DNA of 64,000 nucleotides from Arthrobacter liuii (GCF_014639275.1 NZ_BMFW01000003.1:342539-406538); one strand, 5' to 3'; positions 1 to 11,951 are shown, numbered from the stretch's first letter. Notes: generated from the letters alone by a model not told the origin. Numbers and translations are program-made.

Positions 1-370
1 GCGCTGCCGGGGTATCGGCGTGGCAAAGGGCGTTGACGATCCCGGTGACATCCGTGTTGGAACCCACCGTTTTCAGCGTGCCGCCGGATTCCTCGAAAGT
101 GACGGTGTTCACCACGCCCAAGGTGCGGGCTACCCCCCGTACCTCGTCCACCTCATCGAGCATGGCCGTCTTCAGCGGCATGGTCACGGAGAGCCCGCGC
201 CAGCCCGGCTGGTTCCGGATCTGGCGCATGAAGGACGGCAGCAACTGCTCCGTAACGTCGATGGCTGTGTAACTGATGCCCGCGCCCAACCGCCCATAGG
301 CCGAGAGGTGCAGCGCCGGGGACTTTGAATGGCTGACCGGGTGGCCAAGGACGGCGGCCCGCAGGCTCAT
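1..370 (-). CDS. aroE: Shikimate dehydrogenase AroE (3' part cut by window edge)
   Basis: Catalyses NADPH-dependent reduction of 3-dehydroshikimate to shikimate in the aromatic amino-acid pathway. Reading the minus strand from an ATG at 370 gives an N-terminus with the substrate-binding motif GHPVSHSKSPALH, followed by a VTMPLK segment (the family catalytic-lysine region) and NTDVTGI near the cut end. Only about 123 residues lie in the window; the NADPH domain is missing because the window ends. The start overlaps the mltG stop (ATGA), so the two are probably translationally coupled. The family call is firm; the exact paralogue (AroE versus a YdiB or AroE2 type) cannot be settled from half a protein. 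Confidence 0.9.
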   Translation of the reverse strand, partial: MSLRAAVLGHPVSHSKSPALHLSAYGRLGAGISYTAIDVTEQLLPSFMRQIRNQPGWRGLSVTMPLKTAMLDEVDEVRGVARTLGVVNTVTFEESGGTLKTVGSNTDVTGIVNALCHADTPAA

Positions 371-1989
371 GTGCAGCGGCCGGCGTTCGCTTGGCACCAG
401 GCGTTGTACTGCTCCACATAGGCGTTGTGTTCAGCAAGGGTCTTGGCGAACTTGGTTTCCTTGGTGTCCAGGTTGACCGTCACCCAGTACAGGTAATCGT
501 TGGCCTTTGGCTTGGCTGCTGCGTCGATTGCAGTCTTGCCCGGAGATCCAATGGGTCCCGGAGGCAGCCCGGGGTTCGCGTAGGTGTTGTACGGGTTGGA
601 CTTGTCCTTGCGCTGCTCATCAGTGAAGTTAAAGCTCCGGGTGCCGAGGCCGTAGGTGACGGCGGAGTCGACCTGCAGGAAGCCGCCTGTCTGGTCGTTC
701 GGCTTGAGCCTGTTGTAGATGGCACCGGCCACATCGCCGTAGTCGGCCTGGCCGCCCTCCGCCTGGACAATGCTCGCCACGATGACGGCCTGGTACTGCT
801 TGGCAGGGTCCGTGATGCCCTGCGAGACGAGTTCATCGGTGGTGGACTTCACCAACGCCTGCAGGATGTCCTTGGGAGGGGTGCCCAGGGGGAAGCGGTA
901 CTCGCCGGGCGCGAGATACCCTTCCAGGTTCTTGGCGTTGGCGGGCAGGCCGAACTGGGCGGGCTGGTTGCTGAGCGCCTGCAGCTGCTGCATGGACACT
1001 CCGGACCCCTCGGAAATGGCCTGGAGGGACTCACTGACCCGCAGGCCCGCGCTCAAGGCGAAGTAGATGACCTTGGTCTTATCCTTGCCGATCAGGACGT
1101 TGACAGCGTCGGCGTTCTTCATCTCCGACTTGAAGGTGTAGTCCCCGGGCGACAGCGTTCCACCCGAGGCGTGGAACGCCTGCATGAAGGTATCGGCGTT
1201 GGCGACAACGCGCTGGTTCTCCAGCTCGGTGGCCACAGACCGGGTGCCTTCGCCACTGGCAACGGTCACCCGGACCTCACCTGTTCCGGGACCGGGGAAG
1301 TCCGATGGCTTGCCGCTGCCGAGGAGGGGCTTGAGGAACTGGGCACCTACCGCCACTGCCGCCACGAAGACAGCCAGCGTCAGGAACAGGGCCAGCAACC
1401 GGCGGCGGCGGCGGACCTTCTTCGACGGGCGCTGCACTACCTGGGCTGCCGACGAGACCGGGAGCAGCTCATGAACCGAGTCCTGGTGCGCTGCGTCCAC
1501 ATGGGAGTCATCGTGGTCGACGTCCACGCCATCCTGGTAGTCGTGCACATCAGCGTCGAGGTGCAGGTCGTCTTCCCGGTGCGGGACGTCGTCGTGATGC
1601 AGGTCGGCCTCGTGGTGCGGGACGTCGTCGTGATGCAGGTCGGCCTCGTGGTGTTGAAGAGGAGAAGGGGCGTCCGCGCTGGCATCGCCGGCGTAGGAGG
1701 CGCCCACAGGATGTTCGTCCTGGATGGAAGGCGCTGTTTCGGGTGCCGCCGGAACGTCACTGGCGGCGGGAAGCGGAGCATAGGTTGATTCAGCCCGGGG
1801 CGAGGCGGCTGCCGGTGGCACGGCCGGGGGCGGCGGTACGTCGCCGGTTTCGTAGGCCTGCTCGGGTACGGCGTCGTGGCCTCCCGTGTTGTGGACCTTC
1901 TCCCGTGCCCGCAGTTCCTTGCGGGTCAATGGCCTATTGGCCCCGGGGCCAAGCGGACCGGAGGTGTCATCAATGTTGGCAGGGCTCAC
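367..1989 (-). CDS. mltG: Endolytic murein transglycosylase MltG
   Basis: A membrane-anchored YceG-like lytic transglycosylase that cleaves nascent glycan strands and so ends peptidoglycan polymerisation. The 540-residue product has a cytoplasmic N-tail of about 190 residues, a basic patch (KKVRRRRR), one membrane segment at about 198-218 and then the extracytoplasmic YceG domain. The LEGYLAPGEYRF motif is near 355-366, and the likely catalytic Glu is E411 in IVQAEGG. The tail is unusual: residues about 112-165 are His/Asp-rich and contain a perfect 12-residue duplication. It starts with GTG, overlapping the ruvX stop (GTGA). The alaS-ruvX-mltG-aroE order is conserved in actinobacteria. Confidence 0.93.
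   Translation of the reverse strand: MSPANIDDTSGPLGPGANRPLTRKELRAREKVHNTGGHDAVPEQAYETGDVPPPPAVPPAAASPRAESTYAPLPAASDVPAAPETAPSIQDEHPVGASYAGDASADAPSPLQHHEADLHHDDVPHHEADLHHDDVPHREDDLHLDADVHDYQDGVDVDHDDSHVDAAHQDSVHELLPVSSAAQVVQRPSKKVRRRRRLLALFLTLAVFVAAVAVGAQFLKPLLGSGKPSDFPGPGTGEVRVTVASGEGTRSVATELENQRVVANADTFMQAFHASGGTLSPGDYTFKSEMKNADAVNVLIGKDKTKVIYFALSAGLRVSESLQAISEGSGVSMQQLQALSNQPAQFGLPANAKNLEGYLAPGEYRFPLGTPPKDILQALVKSTTDELVSQGITDPAKQYQAVIVASIVQAEGGQADYGDVAGAIYNRLKPNDQTGGFLQVDSAVTYGLGTRSFNFTDEQRKDKSNPYNTYANPGLPPGPIGSPGKTAIDAAAKPKANDYLYWVTVNLDTKETKFAKTLAEHNAYVEQYNAWCQANAGRCT
1578..1649 (-). repeat. Perfect 36-bp tandem duplication inside mltG
   Basis: Two identical 36-bp units (1578-1613 and 1614-1649) lie head to tail and in frame. 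Each encodes the 12-residue unit with core HHEADLHHDDVP. A degenerate His/Asp-rich continuation (HREDDLHLDADVHD) follows on the protein. Because the copies are identical at the DNA level, the duplication is probably recent or prone to slippage. Confidence 0.9.
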
Positions 1990-2585
1990 TGTTGCCTTCC
2001 ATTATCTGAAGATTGGGCCGTGTCTGCGGGGACGGCGCGGACTGGTTCGTCCACCCCGCCGGCCCCCAGGTCCACGGACGGGGATGGCGCTGTCACGCGT
2101 GAGCCGACATCCGCTCCCCTGGCTTTTTGCATGTCGATGGCGTGCTGAAGAATACCCGCCGCCGCGACCTGATCAACTACTTTACGGTGGTCCCTGCTGC
2201 TCATGCCAGCTTCGTGCAGGTTGCGGTGGGCCGAAACACTGCTGAGGCGCTCGTCCACCAGATTAACCGGGACGGCCAGGCCACGGCTGGAAAGCTCGGC
2301 CGCCAGAAGGAGGGCGTAGTCCGTGGCCATCCTGGCCGACGCGTGTTCCTCGCCCTTCATCGTCCTGGGCAGGCCGACAATGACCTGAACGGCGCCCAGC
2401 TCCTCCGCCAGTTTGGCGATGACGCGCACGTCCGAGTTCTTCCTGGCGTTCCGGTCAAGGGTCTTGTACGGCGTGGCCAGGATCGAATCCCGGTCACAGA
2501 TGGCCACCCCTACCCGGACGGTGCCGACGTCCACCCCCAGTTTGACGCCCTGGGGGTAGCCGCCTGCAGCAACAGCATCGGTCAT
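1986..2585 (-). CDS. ruvX: RuvX/YqgF RNase H-fold nuclease (putative pre-16S rRNA nuclease)
   Basis: A YqgF-family RNase H-fold protein. The family has been linked to maturation of the 16S rRNA 5' end and was earlier called a Holliday-junction resolvase homologue. The 199-residue product starts at an ATG at 2585 (MTDAVAAGG), 7 nt after the alaS stop. Reading further upstream would only translate the alaS 3' end. The first acidic strand is KLGVDVGTVRVGVAICDRD, and the later motifs VGLPRTMKGEE and VDERLSS hold the expected acidic residues. It lies between alaS and mltG and overlaps the mltG start by 3 nt. Confidence 0.92.
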   Translation of the reverse strand: MTDAVAAGGYPQGVKLGVDVGTVRVGVAICDRDSILATPYKTLDRNARKNSDVRVIAKLAEELGAVQVIVGLPRTMKGEEHASARMATDYALLLAAELSSRGLAVPVNLVDERLSSVSAHRNLHEAGMSSRDHRKVVDQVAAAGILQHAIDMQKARGADVGSRVTAPSPSVDLGAGGVDEPVRAVPADTAQSSDNGRQQ

Positions 2586-2592
2586 GGCTGGA

Positions 2593-5271
<2,679 letters not shown>

Positions 5272-5397
5272 GAGCTGTTTTCTTACCCTTCTTGGTCCGC
5301 GCCGCCGGGCGGCACGGGAATTTCGTTGAGGCGGCCGGTCCCGAAGTGGGGTCCTGCCGGTTGTTGGCTGGCTGCCGGTGACACGCCCGCACGGGGC

Positions 5398-5628
5398 TTA
5401 GCGGCGGGCCAGTTCCGCTGAGTCGATACCCAGGGCGGTCCTCAGGTCCGTTTCCCGCTCACGCATCCCTGCGCGGACCGCGTCGGCGAAGTCGTAGACC
5501 CCGTCGGCCAGTCGGCCCACGGCGCGGTTGAGGCCCTCCGGTCCAAGGCTCGACTGGGCCTGGCTCACTTTTCGGTAGGCGATGACACCAATGGCCACGC
5601 CGATTCCCATCCAGACAATTCGTTTCAT
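5398..5628 (-). CDS. Small membrane-anchored hypothetical protein (DUF6167-like)
   Basis: A 76-residue protein with one N-terminal hydrophobic segment (IVWMGIGVAIGVIAYRKVSQ) and a soluble tail containing VGRLADGVYDFADAVRAGMRERE. It starts 17 nt downstream of the DUF948 stop on the same strand, so the two probably form a unit that reads on towards alaS. The resemblance to DUF6167-type actinobacterial proteins next to alaS is from memory; no catalytic motif is visible and the function is unknown. Confidence 0.7.
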   Translation of the reverse strand: MKRIVWMGIGVAIGVIAYRKVSQAQSSLGPEGLNRAVGRLADGVYDFADAVRAGMRERETDLRTALGIDSAELARR

Positions 5629-5645
5629 ATTCGTTCTTTTCGAAT

Positions 5646-6020
5646 CTAGCGGCTGCGGCGCCCGGCAGCGGGCTTCCGGCGGTTGGCGAAGGCGCTGCGC
5701 ACACCGTAGCTGAATGCGGCCACCTTGATCAGCGGGGAACCCACCGTGGCGGCGACCAGCGAGGACAGGGCGGAAATGTTGGCTGACGCATCGGAGACGT
5801 TGGTCGAGATGCCGTCAACCTTCTTCAGCTGCTGGTTGGTGGTGGATACGGTGGCCGTGACCTCGTCCATCAGGGGGGTGGCGCCGTCGCTGAGGGACCT
5901 GATGGTGGTCCGCACCTCATCGAAGACCTTTCCCAGTTTCAGGATGGGCACCGCAAGCAGCAGGACCAGGAGCGCGAACACCCCGGCAGCGATCAGGCCG
6001 GCAATATCGCCACCAGACAT
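5646..6020 (-). CDS. DUF948 family membrane protein
   Basis: A 124-residue protein with a single N-terminal membrane segment (about 7-27) followed by a predicted amphipathic region of the DUF948 type: KVFDEVRTTIRSLSDGATPLMDEV, then a stretch of Thr, Asn and Ser heptads. The C-terminus is basic (RRKPAAGRRSR). DUF948 proteins of Gram-positive bacteria are short membrane-tethered proteins of unknown role, some tied to stress. It lies between the rpsD terminator and the small gene at 5398, so it may have its own promoter. Confidence 0.8.
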   Translation of the reverse strand: MSGGDIAGLIAAGVFALLVLLLAVPILKLGKVFDEVRTTIRSLSDGATPLMDEVTATVSTTNQQLKKVDGISTNVSDASANISALSSLVAATVGSPLIKVAAFSYGVRSAFANRRKPAAGRRSR

Positions 6021-6115
6021 AGACGTTCATCTCCTCGAAATTCCGTGGGTGGGTTCCATCCTGCACGCGCCTGGAAGGGGCGTTCGCACAGATGTCCCCC
6101 AAGTACCTTACATAC

Positions 6116-6149
6116 AAAGAAGCCCGCGGCGCTTGCCACGGGCTTCTTT
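6116..6149 (-). terminator. Intrinsic terminator after rpsD
   Basis: The inverted repeat AAAGAAGCCCG...CGGGCTTCTTT has stem arms of about 13 bp around a short loop, with A and T tails on both sides. It lies 17 bp past the rpsD stop, and on the minus strand the 3' arm runs into a T-rich end. It separates rpsD from the DUF948 gene. Confidence 0.85.
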
Positions 6150-6166
6150 GGATACGCTGCTGGGAT

Positions 6167-6793
6167 TTAGCGTGCGTAGAATTCGACGACGAGCTGCTCT
6201 TCGCAGGTCACCGGGATTTCCGAACGCTTGGGGCGGCGCACCAGGCGCGCCTGGAGGGCTTCCAGCTTGACGTCCAGGTAAGCGGGAACGGCGGGCAGGA
6301 CGTCGCGGTGGGCGCCTGCAGCTGCAACCTGGAGCGGAACCATGGTCTCGCTGCGGCTGTGGACGTGGACCAGCTGGCCCTCGCCGACGCGGAACGACGG
6401 GCGGTCAACGCGGACGCCGTCAACCATGATGTGGCGGTGCACAACCAGCTGGCGGGCCTGGGCGATGGTGCGGGCGAAGCCGGCACGCAGGACCAGGGCG
6501 TCGAGGCGCATTTCGAGCAGTTCGATGAGGTTCTCACCGGTCAGGCCCTTGGTGCGGCGGGCTTCTTCGAAGGCACGGGTCATCTGTGCTTCGCGGATGC
6601 CGTACTGGGCGCGCAGGCGCTGCTTTTCGCGCAGACGTACGGCGTAGTCGGAGTCCTGCTTCTTGCGGGCACGGCCATGCTCACCGGGGCCGTACGGGCG
6701 GCGCTCCATGTACTTGGCGGCCTTGGGGGTCAGAGCGATGCCGAGGGACCGCGAGAGGCGGGCCTGACGGCGAGCACGAGTGTTGTTAGCCAC
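6167..6793 (-). CDS. rpsD: 30S ribosomal protein S4 (zinc-free form)
   Basis: A primary 16S rRNA-binding protein of the small subunit; 208 residues. The N-terminus (MANNTRARRQARLSRSLG) lacks the CxxC zinc motif of classical S4, as is usual for this actinobacterial C-minus form. The conserved YGPGEHG and YGIREAQ segments and the S4 RNA-binding domain (MRLDALVLRAGFARTIAQAR, VVHRHIMVDG) follow. It stands alone, outside the alpha operon, between rarA and a strong terminator. Confidence 0.97.
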   Translation of the reverse strand: MANNTRARRQARLSRSLGIALTPKAAKYMERRPYGPGEHGRARKKQDSDYAVRLREKQRLRAQYGIREAQMTRAFEEARRTKGLTGENLIELLEMRLDALVLRAGFARTIAQARQLVVHRHIMVDGVRVDRPSFRVGEGQLVHVHSRSETMVPLQVAAAGAHRDVLPAVPAYLDVKLEALQARLVRRPKRSEIPVTCEEQLVVEFYAR

Positions 6794-6963
6794 TTGTGTC
6801 CTTCCAATATCTGCGGTGTGTCAGTGTTACTGGCCTCCACGATGGAGAGCATCGGCCAACCGCTGCCTTTTGCTACTGGGCCCAGGGCATAACCTCTCCA
6901 ACGTGAAATCGGGGAGATTGTGCGTCCGCGCCTTGCCAGACAAAGATTCAGCTTACCACGCCG

Positions 6964-8430
6964 TCACTTGCCCCGGATAATCTTCCGCAGCCGCTCCAGC
7001 CGCTGGGCAATATCCCTCTCGGCGCCGTTGCCGGTGGGCTGGTAGTAGTCCCGGCCCACCAGGTCGTCCGGCGGGTACTGCTGGGTTGCCACCGCGTGCG
7101 GCGCGTCATGGGCGTATTTGTAGCCCACGCCGTGGCCGAGCTGCTTGGAGCCCGGGTAATGCGCATCGCGCAGGTGCGCGGGAATCCCGACGCCGAGCCC
7201 TGCCCGCACGTCGGCGATCGCTTTGTTGATCCCCATGTAGGCGGCATTGGACTTGGGCGCGGTAGCCAGGTGGACCACGGCTTCGGCCAGGATGATCCGG
7301 CCCTCGGGCATGCCGATGAGCTGCACGGCCTGCGCCGCGGCCACAGCGGTCTGGAGCGCTGTGGGGTCGGCCATGCCCACGTCCTCTGCGGCAGAGATGA
7401 CAATCCGCCGGGCCACGAACCGCGGGTCCTCCCCCGCTTCAAGCATCCTTGCGAGGTAATGGAGTGCCGCGTCCACGTCCGATCCCCTGATGGACTTGAT
7501 GAACGCGCTGGCCACGTCGTAGTGCTGGTCACCCGCGCGGTCGTAACGGACGGCGGCCGCGTCCAGTGCGCGCTCAGTGTGGCGAAGTTCGACAATGACC
7601 GGTTCCTCGGTGACCGGCTCGCCAGTTGCACCGTCCTCCCCCACGGAACGTTCGACGTCGTCCGCGTCACCGAAAGCGACGCCCGCCGCAGCTTCCAGCG
7701 CGGTCAGTGCCCTGCGGGCGTCGCCGCCGGAGAGCCGGACCAGGTGTTCCAGCGCTTCGTCGCTGAGCCGGACCTTGCCGCCCAGCCCCCGCGGGTCCTC
7801 CACGGCCCGCACCAGGAGGCCCTCGATGTCTGCGTCGGTCAGCGGCCTGAGCGTGAGGAGCAGGGAGCGTGACAGCAGGGGCGAGACCACGGAAAAGGAT
7901 GGATTTTCGGTGGTGGCAGCCACCAGGACCACCCACCGGTTTTCGACGCCGGGAAGCAGCGCGTCCTGCTGGGCTTTGTTGAAGCGGTGGATCTCGTCCA
8001 GGAACAGGACAGTGGTGGTCTTGTACAGGTCCCGGGCGGTCAGGGCGTCATCCATGACGCGGCGGACATCCTTGACCCCGGCGGTGATGGCGGAGAGCTC
8101 CACGAACTTGCGTCCCGGCCCGCGTGCAATGACGTGCGCCAACGTGGTCTTGCCGGTGCCGGGAGGACCCCACAGGATCAGGGAGGTGGGACCGGCCGGG
8201 CCGGTGCTGTCTGCTCCGGCGCCTGCAGCCAGCTGCCGCAGCGGCGAGCCTTGCCCGAGCAGGTGCTGCTGGCCCACCACTTCGTCCAGGGTGCGGGGCC
8301 GCATGCGAACGGCCAGCGGACTCCGCGGTGAACCCGGTGCCCGCGAACCCTGGCCCCGGGGGCCGGCGCCCCCGGCGACGGGACGTTCGTCGTCGTCGTT
8401 GTCTGGGCCGGGCCCGAAGAGATCATCCAC
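6964..8430 (-). CDS. rarA: Replication-associated recombination AAA+ ATPase RarA/MgsA
   Basis: A clamp-loader-like AAA+ ATPase that acts at stalled replication forks; 488 residues. The Walker A motif GPPGTGKT is at about 88-95, Walker [10 protein letters not shown] near 140, and the C-terminal MgsA-type tetramerisation region contains [26 protein letters not shown] and YKYAHDAP. The N-terminus is acidic then Gly/Arg-rich ([15 protein letters not shown]), typical of actinobacterial copies. It is divergent from acVLRF1 across 77 bp. The position between aspS and alaS matches mycobacteria. Confidence 0.95.
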   Translation of the reverse strand: MDDLFGPGPDNDDDERPVAGGAGPRGQGSRAPGSPRSPLAVRMRPRTLDEVVGQQHLLGQGSPLRQLAAGAGADSTGPAGPTSLILWGPPGTGKTTLAHVIARGPGRKFVELSAITAGVKDVRRVMDDALTARDLYKTTTVLFLDEIHRFNKAQQDALLPGVENRWVVLVAATTENPSFSVVSPLLSRSLLLTLRPLTDADIEGLLVRAVEDPRGLGGKVRLSDEALEHLVRLSGGDARRALTALEAAAGVAFGDADDVERSVGEDGATGEPVTEEPVIVELRHTERALDAAAVRYDRAGDQHYDVASAFIKSIRGSDVDAALHYLARMLEAGEDPRFVARRIVISAAEDVGMADPTALQTAVAAAQAVQLIGMPEGRIILAEAVVHLATAPKSNAAYMGINKAIADVRAGLGVGIPAHLRDAHYPGSKQLGHGVGYKYAHDAPHAVATQQYPPDDLVGRDYYQPTGNGAERDIAQRLERLRKIIRGK

Positions 8431-8507
8431 ATAGATAGGCTACTTCCAGTCCACCACTGCTTTTCCGCCGGCCCTCCCGCCGGCACCCTGACCCCGAAGG
8501 ACCCTCC

Positions 8508-9176
8508 ATGCCTGCCCCTGCTTCAGCCGGCGTCCCGCCCTCCGTCCGGACGGCGTTCGTGCCCGGCGCCCGGCTGGCGGGCTGGGCGGAGCGGTTCGGC
8601 GCGTCCCACGGGGGTTACCGGTTTCAGGATGACGACGACGGCCTCCGCCTGTTGGGCTCTGACGGCGCGGAGGCGCTCTTGCAAGCACCGTGGCCGGCGG
8701 ACGGACGTCCCGGACGCGGCACTGGGCCACTGGAACGGCTGGCCGCCCTTTCCTCCCAGCCGCGCAGGCTGGGACTGCTCCTGGTCCGGCGGGGCGGCTA
8801 CGGCGTCGGGGTAGCAAGCGAAGGAACCCTCCTGGCGTCCAAGGCGGGCACCAGGTACGTCCAGTCGCGTACCGCGGCGGGCGGGCAGTCCCAACAGCGG
8901 TTTGCGCGCCGCCGTTCCAACCAGGCCGATGCCCTGGTTGCGGCGGTGGCACAGCAGGCGGCGGAGGTGTTCGGCGCAGCAGCCTTCGAGTACGTGGTGC
9001 CCGGCGGCGACAGGGCCCTGGCTGATCTGGTCCTCGAGGAACCTTTGCTGCGTGAATACGCCCGCTTGCCGCGCCTTGCCTACCTGGACGTCGCTGAGCC
9101 GCGGGCCGCCGTCCTGAAGAAGGCTGCAGCGGATGCCTGCTCGGTGCGCATCACGGTGACCGACCCGGCCGGCTAG
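8508..9176 (+). CDS. acVLRF1-family peptidyl-tRNA hydrolase (Vms1-like release factor)
   Basis: A 222-residue protein of the actinobacterial Vms1/ANKZF1-like release factor family, which is expected to cleave peptidyl-tRNA on stalled 50S complexes. The diagnostic stretch is AAGGQSQQRFARRRSNQ, with the GGQ at about 125-127, equivalent to the release-factor catalytic Gln. Before it lie two beta-rich segments (LGLLLVRRGGYGVGV). The C-terminal part (FEYVVPGGDRALADLVLEE) fits the eRF1-like fold. It is divergent from rarA and convergent with a GNAT gene. The family name is from memory; the GGQS motif is directly visible. Confidence 0.8.
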   Translation: MPAPASAGVPPSVRTAFVPGARLAGWAERFGASHGGYRFQDDDDGLRLLGSDGAEALLQAPWPADGRPGRGTGPLERLAALSSQPRRLGLLLVRRGGYGVGVASEGTLLASKAGTRYVQSRTAAGGQSQQRFARRRSNQADALVAAVAQQAAEVFGAAAFEYVVPGGDRALADLVLEEPLLREYARLPRLAYLDVAEPRAAVLKKAAADACSVRITVTDPAG

Positions 9177-9195
9177 TTCCCCGCTGCCGCCTGTG

Positions 9196-10011
9196 TCAGC
9201 AGCCGGTCAGTGAGGGGCGGGGGCGTTCCTGCCGGTACAGGTAGCGGCCGGAATCACGGAACCCGCCTTTGGCGTAGAGTTCCTGCGCACCGTGGTTCGC
9301 TGCTGTGACCAGCAGCCAGAAGCCCTCCACACCCCGTTCCGTGCCGGCCCGCAGCAAGGATTGCATAATGGCGGCAGCGAAGCCTTGGCGGCGCGCCGCG
9401 GGCAGGGTGGCCATGCAGTACAGGCCGCCCAGGCCGCTGCCGGCGGGGAGGGCAAGACGGCCGACGGCGGCGGCCCGGCCAGCGCCGTCCCGGACCAGGG
9501 CATACACAGAGGGACAGCCTTCAATGATGGCCCGGGCAGTGGCCAGGGCATCCTGCCCACCGCGGCCGTCCACCTGCCACCAGGTCCGCAGCCAGTCCTG
9601 GGACGGCTCCGTTGACAGCTCGATTGGCGGTGCGTGCACGCCGGCTTCCGGAACCGGGTCCGCCGTGGCACTGCGCACCATGACCCGGGTCTCGGACTGG
9701 CGGGTGAAGCCCTCTGCGTCGAGCAGATCGTGGAGCGCCGCCGTTGCCGGGCTGTCAAAAAGCTGGAAAATGACCGGCAGGCGGCGGATGCGGTACCAGG
9801 ACCGGGCATCGGTGAGCAGCCCGGCGAGGTCCGCGGCGGATTGCCCGGAAGCATGGGTGCGGGGCCAGATGGAGTTGGCCCGCTGGGTGACGCCTGCCGC
9901 CGCCCGAAGCACCCACCGGCCGGCGTCATGCCGGTCCAGGGCGGGCCACGCGGCGTCCATGGCGGCTTCGAGTGCCACGGTTGAGGGTTCCCGGTGGTTC
10001 GAGGCCGGCAC
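9196..10011 (-). CDS. GNAT-family N-acetyltransferase
   Basis: A 271-residue protein. The C-terminal half holds a GNAT fold with the acetyl-CoA loop LPAARRQGFAAAIMQSLL and the later ELYAKGGFRDSGRYLYRQ. The N-terminal half is a second, poorly conserved GNAT-like unit. I chose the GTG at 10011 because AAGGAG lies 6 nt before it; starting further upstream would translate the hairpin at 10035-10066. It converges on acVLRF1 with a 19-nt gap. The substrate is unknown. Confidence 0.85.
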   Translation of the reverse strand: MPASNHREPSTVALEAAMDAAWPALDRHDAGRWVLRAAAGVTQRANSIWPRTHASGQSAADLAGLLTDARSWYRIRRLPVIFQLFDSPATAALHDLLDAEGFTRQSETRVMVRSATADPVPEAGVHAPPIELSTEPSQDWLRTWWQVDGRGGQDALATARAIIEGCPSVYALVRDGAGRAAAVGRLALPAGSGLGGLYCMATLPAARRQGFAAAIMQSLLRAGTERGVEGFWLLVTAANHGAQELYAKGGFRDSGRYLYRQERPRPSLTGC

Positions 10012-10034
10012 CGGCTGCTCCTTCCTTAACGAAG

Positions 10035-10066
10035 GGAGGTCCCCGCGGTGTGACCGGGGGACCTCC
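10035..10066 (-). terminator. Hairpin downstream of aspS
   Basis: Perfect 10-bp arms (GGAGGTCCCC at 10035-10044 and its complement at 10057-10066) surround a 12-nt loop between the aspS stop and the GNAT start. There is no clear U-tract, so it may be a terminator, a processing site or an mRNA-stabilising stem. Confidence 0.6.
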
Positions 10067-10095
10067 AATGGTCGCGGCCTGAGCCGCTAACTTGT

Positions 10096-11892
10096 CTACT
10101 GCTTGTTGTCCGGCTTCTTCTCTTCGGGCTTCCTGGCCGCCGGCTTGAAGTCCACGCCGGCCTCTTTGCGCTGCTGCGGCGTAATGGGGGCCGGGGCCTC
10201 CGTGAGGGGGTCGTGGCCGCCGCCGGACTTGGGGAAGGCGATGACGTCCCGGATGGACTCCACACCTGCGAGCAGCGATACCACGCGGTCCCAGCCGAAC
10301 GCGATGCCGCCGTGCGGGGGCGCACCGTACTTGAAGCCCTCCAGCAGGAAGCCGAACTTGGTCTGCGCGTCTTCCTTGTCCAGGCCCATCAGTTCAAAGA
10401 CGCGTTCCTGCACGTCGCGCTGGTGGATACGGATGGAGCCGCCGCCGATTTCGTTACCGTTGCAGACAATGTCGTACGCGTAGGAGAGCGCTGATTCCGG
10501 ATCCTTGTCGAACGTGTCAAGGAATTCGGGCTTGGGCGAGGTGAAGGCGTGGTGGACTGCCGTCCACTGCCCTCCGCCGACGGCAACGTCGCCCGAGGCA
10601 ATTGCGGCGGCGGCGGGCTCGAACATGGGCGCGTCCACGACCCAGCAAAAGGCCCAGTCGTTGGGATCGATCAGGCCGGTTCGGTGGCCTATTTCCACGC
10701 GGGCAGCGCCGAGCAGGGCACGCGAGGGGGTCTTCTCCCCCGCCGCGAAGAAGATGCAGTCGCCGGGCTTGGCGCCGACCGCGTCGGCCAGGCCGGCGCG
10801 TTCCGTGTCGGTCAGGTTCTTTGCGACCGGTCCGGCGAGTTCGCCGTCCTCCTTGTACAGGACGTATGCCAGGCCCTTGGCGCCGCGCTGCTTGGCCCAT
10901 TCCTGCCAGGCATCCAGGGCGCGGCGTGCCTGCGAGGCACCGCCGGGCATCACGACGGCGCCCACGTACGGAGCCTTGAACACACCGAAGTTGGTGTCCT
11001 TGAAGAACTCCGTCAGCTCCGTCAACTCCTGGCCAAAGCGAAGGTCGGGCTTGTCCGACCCGAACCGTGCCATGGCATCGGCGTAGGTAATGCGCTGGAT
11101 GGGGGTGGGGATGTCGGCCCCGATAAGCTGCCACACTGCTTTGACGATGTTTTCGCCGAGCCGGATGATGTCGTCCTGGTCGACGAAGCTTGCTTCGATG
11201 TCCAACTGGGTGAATTCCGGCTGCCGGTCAGCGCGGAAGTCCTCGTCCCGGTAGCAGCGGGCAATCTGGTAGTACTTCTCGAAGCCGCCCACCTGCAGCA
11301 GTTGCTTGAACAGCTGCGGGGATTGCGGCAGCGCGTACCAGGAACCCGGTGCCAGGCGTGCCGGGACCAGGAAGTCACGGGCGCCTTCGGGCGTCGAACG
11401 GGTCAGCGTGGGGGTCTCGATCTCCACGAAGCCCTCCTGGTGGAGCAGGTCGCGCGCCACCCGGTTCGCTTCGGAACGGAGGCGCAGGTTGCGGCTGGGG
11501 CCGGGGCGGCGCAGGTCCAGGTAGCGGTGCTTGAGGCGGGCTTCCTCACCGACTTCCACGTGCTCGTCGATCTGGAACGGCAGCGGGTCAGAGGTGTTGA
11601 GGATGGTGACGTCCTCGGCGATGACCTCGATTTCGCCGGTGGCCAGCGCGGGGTTCTCGTTGCCTTCCGGACGCCTGGACACAGTGCCCTTGACCTGGAG
11701 GACGTACTCATTGCGCAGCCCGTGGAACACTTCTTCCTCACGGACCACCACCTGGGATACACCCGAAGCGTCGCGCAGGTCCACGAATGCCACGCCACCG
11801 TGATCACGACGGCGGCCCACCCAGCCGGCCAGGGTTACGGTTTGTCCAATGTGCTCGGAACGAAGGGATCCGAGGTCATGTGTGCGCAGCAC
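10096..11892 (-). CDS. aspS: Aspartyl-tRNA synthetase
   Basis: Class IIb synthetase of 598 residues. The N-terminal OB-fold binds the anticodon ([24 protein letters not shown]). Motif 2 is in [23 protein letters not shown], the bacterial GAD insertion is in the middle, and motif 3 is [13 protein letters not shown]. The C-terminus is a charged Lys/Glu tail ([11 protein letters not shown]). It starts with GTG at 11892. It is divergent from an APC permease, and a perfect 19-bp palindrome lies between them. Confidence 0.97.
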   Translation of the reverse strand: MLRTHDLGSLRSEHIGQTVTLAGWVGRRRDHGGVAFVDLRDASGVSQVVVREEEVFHGLRNEYVLQVKGTVSRRPEGNENPALATGEIEVIAEDVTILNTSDPLPFQIDEHVEVGEEARLKHRYLDLRRPGPSRNLRLRSEANRVARDLLHQEGFVEIETPTLTRSTPEGARDFLVPARLAPGSWYALPQSPQLFKQLLQVGGFEKYYQIARCYRDEDFRADRQPEFTQLDIEASFVDQDDIIRLGENIVKAVWQLIGADIPTPIQRITYADAMARFGSDKPDLRFGQELTELTEFFKDTNFGVFKAPYVGAVVMPGGASQARRALDAWQEWAKQRGAKGLAYVLYKEDGELAGPVAKNLTDTERAGLADAVGAKPGDCIFFAAGEKTPSRALLGAARVEIGHRTGLIDPNDWAFCWVVDAPMFEPAAAAIASGDVAVGGGQWTAVHHAFTSPKPEFLDTFDKDPESALSYAYDIVCNGNEIGGGSIRIHQRDVQERVFELMGLDKEDAQTKFGFLLEGFKYGAPPHGGIAFGWDRVVSLLAGVESIRDVIAFPKSGGGHDPLTEAPAPITPQQRKEAGVDFKPAARKPEEKKPDNKQ

Positions 11893-11932
11893 AGCACGCC
11901 TTTCTGCGGGAAAACAGTGGGAAGTTCAATAT

Positions 11933-11951
11933 GATCGTTCCGGGAACGATC
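11933..11951. promoter_or_regulatory. Perfect 19-bp palindrome between aspS and the permease
   Basis: GATCGTTCCGGGAACGATC is a perfect dyad of two 9-bp arms around one G. It lies about 40 bp upstream of both the aspS GTG and the permease ATG. Placement and symmetry suggest a dimeric repressor operator; the regulator is unknown. Confidence 0.5.

Noticed and set aside
391..1788. A 465-codon open frame on the plus strand opposite mltG
   Set aside because: Composition and lack of any motif mark it as antisense shadow of mltG.
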